Assembly: GCF_000429085.1 (NCBI RefSeq)
Contig: NZ_AUBE01000005.1
Coordinates: 310,001-374,000, forward strand
Origin: Streptomyces flavidovirens DSM 40150
GTDB lineage: Bacteria > Actinomycetota > Actinomycetes > Streptomycetales > Streptomycetaceae
Direction: 5' to 3'
Length of the DNA: 64,000 nt
Both the position numbers and the translations under genes were made by a program. Positions 52,437-60,610 of the stretch are shown piece by piece. The notes below the pieces were generated by a model, which saw only the letters and a program-made list of their open reading frames with translations, made no database searches and was not told where the DNA came from. The stretch's first letter is position 1. The number at the start of each line of letters is the position of its first letter.

Positions 52437-53984
52437 ATGCACCCCGCCCCCGCCCGGCAAGACACCCGGGCTCAGCTCGATCCCCGGCGCTGGGCCGTCC
52501 TCACGATCCTCTCCGGCAGCCTGCTGCTGATCGCGATGGACACCACGATCCTCAACGTCGCCTTCCCCTCCCTCGTCGCCGACCTGCAGCCCAGCTCCGT
52601 GCAGCAACTGTGGACCATCGACGTGTACGCGCTCGCCCTGTCCGGTGTGCTGGTCACGGCCGGCGCGCTCGGCGACCGCTGGGGACGCAAGCGCATGCTG
52701 CTCATCGGCTTCGGCGTCTTCGCGCTCGCCTCGCTGATCGCCGTGTTCGCCACCGCGCCGTGGCAGGTCATCGCCGCCCGCGCACTGCTCGGCGTCGGCG
52801 GCGCGGCCATCATGCCGTCGACCCTGTCGATCCTGCGGCACGTCTTCACCGACGCCCGTGAGCGCGCCCTCGCGTACGCCGTCTGGGCCGCGGTCTTCGG
52901 CGGCGGCATGGCGCTCGGCCCGGTCGTGGGCGGTCTGCTCGTGGAGAAGAACGGCTGGCAGTCCGCGTTCCTGCTCAACGTGCCGGTCGCACTGGCCGTC
53001 ATCGCCTTCGGCCTGTGGCTGCTCCCCGAATCCCGTCAGCCGCGCCAGGGCCGCTGGGACTGGTGGGGCGTCGGCCAGTCGGTCGTCGGCATGCTCGCCC
53101 TCGCGGGTGGCATCAAGCAGCTCGGCAAGGGCGGCCCCGCCGACCCCCTCGCGTGGACGCTGCTGGCCCTGGCCGCGGTCGCGCTGACCGTGTTTGTGCG
53201 CCGCCAGCTCAGGCTTGCCCAGCCGCTGTTGCAGGTACGGCTGTTCGCGAGCCGTTCGTTCAGCATCGCCGCCGCAGCGATCTTCCTCGGGATGATCGCG
53301 CTGGGCTCGGCGCTGTTCCTGATCACCCAGTGGTTCCAGTACGGCGAGGGCTACACCCCGCTGGAGGCCGGTATCCGGCTGCTTCCCGCGCCCCTCGGGC
53401 TCGTCGTCACCTCGCTCGTGACCCCTGCCCTGATGCACCGGCTCCCGATCCGTCACGTACTCGGCGGCGGCCTGCTGATGATGACCGCGGGCCTCGCGCT
53501 GCCCTGGATCTTCCACCGCACCGGCACCCTCGGCTACCCGTCCGTCGCCTTCGCGCTGGCCGTACTCGGCTGCGGCGTCGGCATCGCCACCACGGTCGCC
53601 TCGGTGACCCTGATGGCCTCGGCCCCGGCGCGCGACGTCAGCGGCGCCGCCGCCATCGAGGAGACCTGCTACGAACTCGGCGCGGCGATGGGCGTCGCCA
53701 TCCTGGGCAGCGTGGCCTCCGCCCTGTACCGGGCCCACCTGCCCGAACTCGGCCTGGACGGCGGGCAGACGGCGGCCGTACGCGACTCCGTGGGCGAGGC
53801 CGCGCACCTGGCCGGACAGACCGGCGGCCCGGCCGGGGCCGCACTGCTCGCAAAGGTCTCCGAGGCCTTCACCGCAGGCATGACGCCGACGTTCCTGCTC
53901 GCCGCGGCGCTGCCCCTCGCGGCGGCGGCCCTCACCTGGGCGAAGATCCCCAAGGACCTCCGCCCGACCGAGAACGCGCACTGA
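52437..53984 (+). CDS. DHA2-type MFS drug exporter
   Basis: The 515-aa transporter starts at the ATG before HPAPARQDTR, with AGGAACCC ahead; the open frame begins 33 codons earlier inside the operator. It has 14 helices. Motif D1 is in LLIAMDTTILNVAFPSL, motif A is GDRWGRKRML and motif C is PVVGGLL, all typical of EmrB/QacA-like multidrug exporters. It follows the GDSL gene; the pair may belong to a resistance or detoxification unit. Confidence 0.9.
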   Translation: MHPAPARQDTRAQLDPRRWAVLTILSGSLLLIAMDTTILNVAFPSLVADLQPSSVQQLWTIDVYALALSGVLVTAGALGDRWGRKRMLLIGFGVFALASLIAVFATAPWQVIAARALLGVGGAAIMPSTLSILRHVFTDARERALAYAVWAAVFGGGMALGPVVGGLLVEKNGWQSAFLLNVPVALAVIAFGLWLLPESRQPRQGRWDWWGVGQSVVGMLALAGGIKQLGKGGPADPLAWTLLALAAVALTVFVRRQLRLAQPLLQVRLFASRSFSIAAAAIFLGMIALGSALFLITQWFQYGEGYTPLEAGIRLLPAPLGLVVTSLVTPALMHRLPIRHVLGGGLLMMTAGLALPWIFHRTGTLGYPSVAFALAVLGCGVGIATTVASVTLMASAPARDVSGAAAIEETCYELGAAMGVAILGSVASALYRAHLPELGLDGGQTAAVRDSVGEAAHLAGQTGGPAGAALLAKVSEAFTAGMTPTFLLAAALPLAAAALTWAKIPKDLRPTENAH

Positions 53985-54082
53985 CGGCGCACGGCGACAC
54001 GCGGCCCCTACCCGTAGTACTTCAGAGCTACGCGCAAGGTCCACTCCCTGGTGGGACGCCGACCACAAGGCTTGATCCATAA

Positions 54083-54120
54083 CTTCCGTACCGGAAGCAC
54101 GCATGTCATCCGGTACGGAA
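54083..54120. promoter_or_regulatory. Two copies of TTCCGTACCGGA palindrome
   Basis: A 15-bp palindrome CTTCCG-TAC-CGGAAG (54083-54097) is followed by an inverted copy (ATCCGGTACGGAA, 54108-54120) 24 bp away centre to centre. This paired arrangement just upstream of the hydrolase gene suits a dimeric regulator, possibly the NarL-type regulator encoded downstream. Confidence 0.55.
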
Positions 54121-54135
54121 GGACCCCCACCCGCC

Positions 54136-55095
54136 ATGTCGCCCCGCCCGCGCCGCACCCTGATCGCCGCACTCGTCATCGCCTCGGTGGCCGTGCCGGT
54201 GTCGGGTGCGGCCCGTCCCTCGGCTGTTCCGGCGCCCGCCCCGGCCGCCCTCGCCCCGCTGCGGACCGCAACCCCGGCGGCCCTCGCCGAGCGGTACGCC
54301 ACCGGCCGGGACGGCATCCTCGCCGCCGCGCGGACGGCCGCCGGACACGGCGACCGGAAACGGGCAGCCGCGCTGCGCGCCATGGCGGACCCGGCGCGCC
54401 ACTTCCTCTCCTTCGACGGCCGCGACGGCGGCCGCACCGCCGAGGTCTTCGGCGACCTGTCCCGCGCCGGGCGGATCGCCGTGCTGGTCCCCGGCTCGGA
54501 CACCAGTCTCGACCGGTACGGACGCCTCCGGGCCGGCGCCGCGGCGCTCCAGCGGGAGCTGGGCGGCAGGTCCGCCGTCATCGCCTGGCTCGGATACCGG
54601 ACTCCGGCCACGGTGAGCCCACAAGTGCTGACCCCCGGCCGCGCCGACGACGCCGCCCCCGCACTGCGCCGGTTCATGGCGGAGCTGGCGGCGGCAAAGC
54701 CCACCGCCCGTACCTCACTCCTCTGCCACTCCTACGGCTCCGTGGTCTGCGGCCGGGCCGCGCGAGGCCTGGAAGTCGCGGACATCGTCCTGTACGGCAG
54801 TCCCGGCACCGGCGCCGGCACCGCCGCCGGACTGCGCAGCCGCGCCACCGTGTGGGCCGGCCGGGGCGCCGGTGACTGGATCGCCGACGTACCGCACGCG
54901 CGACTTCAACTCCCCTCCACGACCGTCGGGTTAGGGCCTGATCCACTGTCGCCGGAGTTCGGCGCCCGGATCTTCGCGGCGGGCGACGGCGGCCACAGCG
55001 ACTACCTGAAGCCCGGTTCCGCATCCCTGGAGAACATCGCCCGGATCGTCTCGGGCCGGACCCCTCACGACGCCGGGGAGGGCAGCCATGCGTGA
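54136..55095 (+). CDS. Secreted alpha/beta hydrolase (DUF1023-like)
   Basis: The 319-aa protein has a signal peptide (RRTLIAALVIASVAVPVSGAA) and an alpha/beta-hydrolase core with the nucleophile elbow LLCHSYGSVV, an early VLVPGSDTSL and a late His in GDGGHSDYL. Start at 54136 is chosen because it places the signal sequence at the N-terminus; ATG 54103 is in frame but falls within a palindromic element. Leu266 is TTA (54931-54933), so expression may depend on bldA. Its stop overlaps the acyltransferase gene. Confidence 0.8.
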   Translation: MSPRPRRTLIAALVIASVAVPVSGAARPSAVPAPAPAALAPLRTATPAALAERYATGRDGILAAARTAAGHGDRKRAAALRAMADPARHFLSFDGRDGGRTAEVFGDLSRAGRIAVLVPGSDTSLDRYGRLRAGAAALQRELGGRSAVIAWLGYRTPATVSPQVLTPGRADDAAPALRRFMAELAAAKPTARTSLLCHSYGSVVCGRAARGLEVADIVLYGSPGTGAGTAAGLRSRATVWAGRGAGDWIADVPHARLQLPSTTVGLGPDPLSPEFGARIFAAGDGGHSDYLKPGSASLENIARIVSGRTPHDAGEGSHA

Positions 55096-56254
55096 CCTCG
55101 TCCGCCGGATCGACTCCGCGACCCCGCCGGGCCGTGACCGCGCCGTCGACGCGCTGCGCGCCCTCGCCATCCTCGGCGTGGTCCTCGGCCACTGGCTGGT
55201 GACCGCCCTGGTCGCGGACAGCGGCACGGTGCGCGCCGCGAGCCCGCTGCAGTACATGCCCCAACTCGCCCCCGTCTCCTGGATGTTCCAGACCCTGGCG
55301 GTCTTCTTCCTGGTGGGCGGGCTGGTGGGGGCGAAGAGTTACGCCGCCGGCCGCGCCCGGGGTGTGACGTACGGGCAGTGGCTCGGCGCCCGTACGGCCC
55401 GGCTGAGCCGGCCGGTCGCCGCCGTGCTGGTGGTGTGGGCGGTGGCGGCGGGCGTGATGCTCGCCTCCGGGGCGGGGGTGGAGACCGTACGGGCGCTGCT
55501 GAAGCTGGTGCTGTCCCCGCTCTGGTTCCTGCTGGTCTTCGCGGCGCTGACGGCGGCGACCCCGCTGGTGGCGAAGCTGCACCCGCTGTGGCCGCTCGCG
55601 GTCGTCCTGCACGTCGATTTGGTCCGGTTCGGCCTGGGCGGTCCCGCCTGGCTCGGCTGGATCAATGTGGCGGCCGGCTGGCTGGTCCCGTACTGCCTGG
55701 GCGCGGCCCGGGCGCGGGGCGGCCTGCGGAGCCGTACGACCGGCTGGGTGCTGCTGGCCGGGGGTGCGGCCGCCACCGCGCTCCTTGTCCTGTTCGCCGG
55801 CTACCCGGCGTCCATGGTCGGCGTGCCCGGCGCCGACATCTCCAACCTCAACCCGCCCACCCTCGCAGCCGTCACCTTCGGACTCGCCCAGTGCGGCGCG
55901 GCACTGCTGCTGCTCGGCCCGCTGCGACGGGCGCTGCGGCGGCCCGCCGCCCGGGCGGCGGTGGCGCTGGTCAACCTGTCAGCGATGACCGTTTTCCTCT
56001 GGCACCAGACCGCGCTGATGGCGGTCACCGCGACCGGCCTGCTCGCTGGCGGCGCCCTGCCCGGCCTGCACACCGTCCCGGACGGCTCCGGCTGGATCCT
56101 CGCCCGGACGGCCTGGCTGCCGGTGTTCGCGGCCGCGCTGCTCGTGTGCTGGGCCGCCTTCCATACGTACGAACAGGGGCGGTCGCGCAAGAGCGGCAGC
56201 CGGGTCGTACGCGAAGGGCATCCCGGCCGGGAGGCGGCGGTGCCGCATGCCTAG
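55088..56254 (+). CDS. Acyltransferase 3 family membrane protein
   Basis: The 388-aa protein has about ten transmembrane helices and the acyltransferase-3 hallmark at the start of helix 1 (RAVDALRALAILGVVLGHWL, with Arg and His). It continues with FFLVGGLVGAKSY and a final FLWHQTALM segment. Such enzymes move acetyl or acyl groups to envelope polysaccharides or secondary metabolites. It overlaps the secreted hydrolase gene by 8 nt and precedes the two-component system by 31 nt. Confidence 0.87.
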   Translation: MRDLVRRIDSATPPGRDRAVDALRALAILGVVLGHWLVTALVADSGTVRAASPLQYMPQLAPVSWMFQTLAVFFLVGGLVGAKSYAAGRARGVTYGQWLGARTARLSRPVAAVLVVWAVAAGVMLASGAGVETVRALLKLVLSPLWFLLVFAALTAATPLVAKLHPLWPLAVVLHVDLVRFGLGGPAWLGWINVAAGWLVPYCLGAARARGGLRSRTTGWVLLAGGAAATALLVLFAGYPASMVGVPGADISNLNPPTLAAVTFGLAQCGAALLLLGPLRRALRRPAARAAVALVNLSAMTVFLWHQTALMAVTATGLLAGGALPGLHTVPDGSGWILARTAWLPVFAAALLVCWAAFHTYEQGRSRKSGSRVVREGHPGREAAVPHA

Positions 56255-56285
56255 GGTGGATCTTGTGGAGGGGGAGGGGGAGGGC

Positions 56286-57614
56286 ATGACGAAACGGCTG
56301 GTGGCGGCGGTGCGGGCGGTGCCACGCAACCTGCGCGAGGACCTGTGGACCGGGGCCGCGGCCCCGCTGCCGCGCGACAGACGGCCCGGCTGGATCATCT
56401 GGCAGCCGGTCATCGTGCTGGCGCTGGCGGTGTGCGCGGCAGCCCTCCTCCTGTACAGCGTGAACGATCTCGCCTTCGACTGGGGCCACGGGCTGGGCAC
56501 GAGGTACGCCATCGTGCTCGGCGGGACCCAGTCGGTGGCGCTTGTCGTCGCCGCGTTCCGGCCGGTGCCGGCGTGGTGGGCGGTGACGGCCGTCATGGTC
56601 GTCGTCGCGTGCGTCTCGGGGACTCAGGTCCCTGACAGCCCGATGTACCCCTGGACCGGCGCGGGGCCGGGGAATCAGGTCGCCCACGACCTGCTGTTCC
56701 CCTGGACCGGCGCCGGGGTCGCCGCGCAGGCCGGCGTGCTGTTCCTGCTGGCGCTGCGGCTGCGCCCCCGCGCCGCGTTCGAGGCGCTGGCGGTCAGTGT
56801 CCTGGCGGGAGTCGCCTGCGGCATGCTTGTCGAGCAGGCCCCCTTCACCGGAATCGGCCCCGCCGCCGGGATTCTCACCACGGCGGTCGTGGTCGGCGCC
56901 GCGCTGCGCGGCCGCCAGGTGGCCCGTACCCAGCTGGTCGTGCAGGAGGAGCTCACCGCCGAAGAGCGGTCCCGTCGCACCCTCCTGGAGGAGCGCAACC
57001 GGATCGCCCGCGAGCTGCACGACGTCGTCGCCCACCACATGTCGGTCATCTCCATCCAGGCGCAGGTCGCCCCGCACCTGGTCGAGAACCCGTCCGACGA
57101 ACTGAAGGAGAACCTCGCGGGCATACGGGAGAACGCTGTCGAGGCGCTCACCGAACTGCGCCGCGTACTGGGCGTACTGCGCTCCGAGGACGCCCTCTCG
57201 GAGGCGGCGCGGCACGCCCCGCAGCCCACCCTCGACCGGCTGGACGAACTGGTCGCCAAGGTGCGCGGCGCCGGGCTCACCGTGACCACCCGGACCACCG
57301 GACAGCCGCGGCCGCTGCCGCCCGGCGTCGGGCTTTCGGCGTTCCGTATCGTGCAGGAGGCGCTCAGCAACGTGATACGGCACGCGCCCGGAGGCGAGGC
57401 GCGGGTGGAGATCGGGTACCACGCGGCCGGTCTGACCGTACGGGTCACCAACACCGCGCCGGACCGGGCCGCCGCGCCCTCGCGGGACGCGGGCCACGGT
57501 CTGCTCGGCATGCGGGAACGCGCCACCATGCTGGGCGGTGAGTTCGCAGGCGGGCCGCTGCCCGCAGGCGGTTACGAAGTACTGGCGACGCTTCCCCTGG
57601 AGGGCAGTCCATGA
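56286..57614 (+). CDS. NarL-type sensor histidine kinase
   Basis: The 442-aa kinase has about six N-terminal membrane helices and a HisKA_3 dimerisation domain with H245 in IARELHDVVAHHMSVI. A HATPase domain follows (ALSNVIRHAP, GHGLLGMRER). I chose the ATG at 56286 because it follows a striking purine-rich site (GGAGGGGGAGGGGGAGGGC). The ATG at 56247 is in frame but inside the acyltransferase gene. It overlaps the response regulator by ATGA. The signal may relate to the envelope, given the preceding genes. Confidence 0.88.
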   Translation: MTKRLVAAVRAVPRNLREDLWTGAAAPLPRDRRPGWIIWQPVIVLALAVCAAALLLYSVNDLAFDWGHGLGTRYAIVLGGTQSVALVVAAFRPVPAWWAVTAVMVVVACVSGTQVPDSPMYPWTGAGPGNQVAHDLLFPWTGAGVAAQAGVLFLLALRLRPRAAFEALAVSVLAGVACGMLVEQAPFTGIGPAAGILTTAVVVGAALRGRQVARTQLVVQEELTAEERSRRTLLEERNRIARELHDVVAHHMSVISIQAQVAPHLVENPSDELKENLAGIRENAVEALTELRRVLGVLRSEDALSEAARHAPQPTLDRLDELVAKVRGAGLTVTTRTTGQPRPLPPGVGLSAFRIVQEALSNVIRHAPGGEARVEIGYHAAGLTVRVTNTAPDRAAAPSRDAGHGLLGMRERATMLGGEFAGGPLPAGGYEVLATLPLEGSP

Positions 57615-58279
57615 CCATCCGAGTGCTGATCGCCGACGACCAGATGATGGTCCGCCAGGGCTTCACGGTACTGCTCAACGCCGAACCCGGCATCGAGGTA
57701 GTCGGCCAGGCCGTGGACGGCCTCGACGCCGTCGCCAAGGTCGCCGAACTCGGCCCGGACATTGTCCTGATGGACATCCGGATGCCCGTGCTCGGCGGCA
57801 TCGACGCGACCCGCCGCATCACCGAACCGGCCGGCGCCACCGTCAAGGTCCTCGTCCTGACCACCTTCGACCTGGACGAGTACGTGTACGAGGCGCTGCG
57901 CGCGGGCGCCTCCGGATTCCTCCTGAAGGACGCCTCGGCCGCCGAACTCGCCCAGGCCGTACGGGTGGTGGCCGCCGGTGACGCCCTGCTCGCCCCGAAC
58001 ATCACCAAGCGCCTGATAGCGGAGTTCTCCCGGCTGACCGACGCGCCCCGCGCCCCGCTCATGGACCGCGTCGGCGACCTGACGGAACGCGAGACCGAGG
58101 TGCTGTCCCTGATCGCGCAGGGCCTGTCGAACGCGGAGATCGCCACGCAGCTGGTGGTGGCGGAGCAGACCGTGAAGACCCATGTGAGCCGGATCCTGGT
58201 CAAGCTGGGCCTGCGCGACCGGACCCAGGCCGCGGTCTTCGCGTACGAGACGGGACTGGTGCGCCCGGCCGGATACTGA
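57611..58279 (+). CDS. NarL/FixJ-family response regulator
   Basis: The 222-aa regulator has a receiver domain with phosphoacceptor D55 (DIVLMDIRMP), conserved Thr/Lys in LTTFDLDEYVYEALRAG and LLKDAS, and a C-terminal LuxR helix-turn-helix (LTERETEVLSLIAQGLSNAE). The ATG overlaps the kinase stop. The four-gene operon 54136-58279 may be self-regulated through the paired palindrome at 54083-54120. Confidence 0.93.
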   Translation: MTIRVLIADDQMMVRQGFTVLLNAEPGIEVVGQAVDGLDAVAKVAELGPDIVLMDIRMPVLGGIDATRRITEPAGATVKVLVLTTFDLDEYVYEALRAGASGFLLKDASAAELAQAVRVVAAGDALLAPNITKRLIAEFSRLTDAPRAPLMDRVGDLTERETEVLSLIAQGLSNAEIATQLVVAEQTVKTHVSRILVKLGLRDRTQAAVFAYETGLVRPAGY

Positions 58280-58288
58280 GCCGCTGAG

Positions 58289-58915
58289 CTACTGAGCCGG
58301 TCCGGCCGGAATCAGGCGGCGCGCGGCCGATCTCGCCACCGTCAGCGCCTGGCGCCGGTCGCTGCCGCGCTGGCCCAGCACCACCCGCGTGCTCAGCCCG
58401 TCCAGCAGTGCCAGCAGCTCGGAGGCGTGCGCCGGTATGTCCATCGGCGCGAAGCGCCGCCGCGTCACACCCTTGGCGAGCAGCGCCTCCAGGTCCTCCT
58501 GCCAGGCCCGGTCCATGGCCTCCTGGGCCTGGCGCAGGTCCTCGTTCGCCGGCGTACGGGCCCACAGCTCGATCCACAGCATCCAGCGCGGGTCGCGCGG
58601 TCCGCGCGGCAGGTACAGCTCCAGGAACTGGTCGAGCTTGCGCTCCGCCGTCGTCGGGCGGCCCAGCAACGCCCGGCGTTCCCCGGTGAGTTCGGTCTCG
58701 CTCCAGCGCAGCGCCTCAAGCAGCAGCCGGTCCTTGCTGCCGAAGTAGTACAGGATGTGGCCGCCGCTGGTGTCCAGCCGCTCGGCCAGTGCCGACATGG
58801 TGAGCGCGGCGAGGCCGTGCTCGGCGATGACCGCCATGGCCTCTTCGAGCATCCGCTCCTGGGCGATGTGCCCGTCGCGCCGTCGCGCCGCTCCTGCCAC
58901 CGGTTTCGCCTCCAC
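58289..58915 (-). CDS. TetR-family regulator of the NCS1/amidohydrolase unit
   Basis: The 208-aa regulator has a TetR helix-turn-helix (MSALAERLDTSGGHILYYFG) and a long ligand domain with LWIELWARTPANEDLRQAQE. GTG 58915 is preferred; the open frame continues upstream into the operator palindrome. It is divergent from the permease gene. The palindrome at 58989-59029 is its probable operator, giving simultaneous control of itself and the catabolic operon. Confidence 0.88.
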   Translation of the reverse strand: MEAKPVAGAARRRDGHIAQERMLEEAMAVIAEHGLAALTMSALAERLDTSGGHILYYFGSKDRLLLEALRWSETELTGERRALLGRPTTAERKLDQFLELYLPRGPRDPRWMLWIELWARTPANEDLRQAQEAMDRAWQEDLEALLAKGVTRRRFAPMDIPAHASELLALLDGLSTRVVLGQRGSDRRQALTVARSAARRLIPAGPAQ

Positions 58916-58988
58916 CGTCCGTACCCGATGCCACGACCTTAGCCGCGGATTCGCGCCGGGGTCTTGACGGGCGGGGGAGCGGCACCGC

Positions 58989-59029
58989 ATCTTGAATGCC
59001 GTTCTAACTATTAGAACGGCATTCAAGAT
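58989..59029. promoter_or_regulatory. 41-bp palindrome between TetR and NCS1 genes
   Basis: ATCTTGAATGCCGTTCTAA and its exact reverse complement flank a 3-bp centre (CTA). Each arm is 19 bp. It sits 73 nt upstream of the TetR start and 15 nt upstream of the permease start. A TetR-family dimer, or a pair of dimers, would bind here and cover the permease promoter. Confidence 0.88.
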
Positions 59030-59043
59030 CTGGCGGGAGTGGC

Positions 59044-60426
59044 ATGGCGACGCACATGGCGGAGCAGCAGCGAAGCGACGAGGTGTTCCGGGTCGAGACC
59101 CATGGCATCGACCCGATCCCGGACGAGGAGCGGCACGGCAGCGCCAGGGACCTCTTCTGGCTCTGGTTCGGCTCGAACCTGACCTTCACCTACGTCATCA
59201 ACGGCGCGCTCGCCGTCGCCTTCGGCCTGTCCTTCTGGCAGGCCACCGCCGTCGTGGTCGTCGGCGGCCTGGCCTTCTTCGTCATCAGCGCGGCGGGCCT
59301 CAGCGGCGTCCGTACCGGGACGGCCACCCTCGTGATCTCCCGTGCCGCCTTCGGTACGCGCGGCAACTGGCCCGCCGGATTGCTCAACTGGATCGTCAGC
59401 ATCGGCTACACCATCGTCAACACGGTGGTCGGCGTCCTCGCCCTAGAAGTCTTCTTCGCGGAAATCGGCTGGCAGGGAGGCGACACCGCCCGCGCCCTGG
59501 CGCTCGCAATCACCCTCACCCTGACCTTCGCGGTAGCCCTGTGGGGCCACGCCACCGTGCAGTTCGCCGAACGCTGGATGGCGTACGCCCTGGCCGCCGG
59601 CTTCGCCGCGCTCCTCGTCTTCGTCCTGCCCGGCGCCGACACCACCGTCCCCGCCGCCGGCCCCGGTGCGGCCGGCTGGAGCCTGGCCTTCGTCGTCATG
59701 CTGGCCGGCCCCTTCTCGTACGTCCCGATGCCCGCCGACTACACCCGCTATCTCCCCAGGACCACCTCGCTGCGCTCCCTCACCTGGTGCGGCGCGCTCG
59801 GCGGCTTCCTCTCCTCGGTCGCGCTCGGTGTCGCCGGAGTGGCCGCCGCGACCCAGACCGACATGACCGACGCGGTGGCAGGCACCGAGAAGCTCCTGCC
59901 CGGCTGGTTCCAGCCGGTCTTCCTGGCGCTCGTCCTGCTCGGCTCCGTCACCAACTCGATCATCACGCTCTACTCGTCCAGCCTGAACCTCCAGGTGCTC
60001 GGCATCCCCTGGAGCCGGTCGAGGGCCATCCTCATCAGCGCCGCCGTCACCGCCGCCGGCTCTCTGTGGGCCCTCTTCTTCGCCGACTTCACCGAGTCGC
60101 TGCTGTCCTTCCTCTCCCTGCTGATCATCGTCTTCGCGCCGTGGAGCGGGATCTTCCTCACCGACATGCTGCTGCGCCGCTGCCGTTACGACGCCCCGGC
60201 CCTGCACGCCGGGCCGGGCGGCGCGTACTGGTACCGGGCCGGCTACCACCCGGCGGGCATGGCCGCCCTCCTCACCGGCATCGTCTTCGCCGGCCTCACC
60301 TGCGACTCCGAACTGTGGACCGGCCCCCTGGTCGCACCACTCGGCGGCGCCGACCTCACGCTCCTCGGCTCGGTCGTCTCCGCGCTCACCTACTGGGCGC
60401 TGGCCGCCCGTGTCCGTACCGCCTGA
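59044..60426 (+). CDS. NCS1 family nucleobase permease (CodB-like)
   Basis: The 460-aa permease has about 12 helices, the NCS1 opening THGIDPIPDEERHGSARDLF and the WFGSNLTF segment. VPMPADYTRYLP and SLLSFLSLLIIVFAPWSGIF are also recognisable, as in cytosine/purine transporters. Proton- or sodium-coupled import of a nucleobase, hydantoin or allantoin-like compound is expected. It is followed by an amidohydrolase, so the imported compound is probably hydrolysed. GCGGGAGTGGC precedes the ATG. Confidence 0.9.
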   Translation: MATHMAEQQRSDEVFRVETHGIDPIPDEERHGSARDLFWLWFGSNLTFTYVINGALAVAFGLSFWQATAVVVVGGLAFFVISAAGLSGVRTGTATLVISRAAFGTRGNWPAGLLNWIVSIGYTIVNTVVGVLALEVFFAEIGWQGGDTARALALAITLTLTFAVALWGHATVQFAERWMAYALAAGFAALLVFVLPGADTTVPAAGPGAAGWSLAFVVMLAGPFSYVPMPADYTRYLPRTTSLRSLTWCGALGGFLSSVALGVAGVAAATQTDMTDAVAGTEKLLPGWFQPVFLALVLLGSVTNSIITLYSSSLNLQVLGIPWSRSRAILISAAVTAAGSLWALFFADFTESLLSFLSLLIIVFAPWSGIFLTDMLLRRCRYDAPALHAGPGGAYWYRAGYHPAGMAALLTGIVFAGLTCDSELWTGPLVAPLGGADLTLLGSVVSALTYWALAARVRTA

Positions 60427-60610
60427 CCCCGCCTCACGGCCCACGGTGCCAGGAGGGGACGTGCCGGGGCGCTCCCCGCAGGGCGTTGAACGCAACACGC
60501 CCGAAGAAACAACGCACTACCCGAACGTTCGACGCCCGAGGAGACGCCCCGGCGCGGCACCGACCCCCCCGCCCCCGCAAAAGCGCACCGCACCTCCAGG
60601 AGTAACCCCC

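Noticed and set aside
52149-54704. An 851-codon minus-strand frame across the MFS and hydrolase genes
   Set aside because: Antisense to well-supported genes and shows no domain; typical GC-rich artefact.
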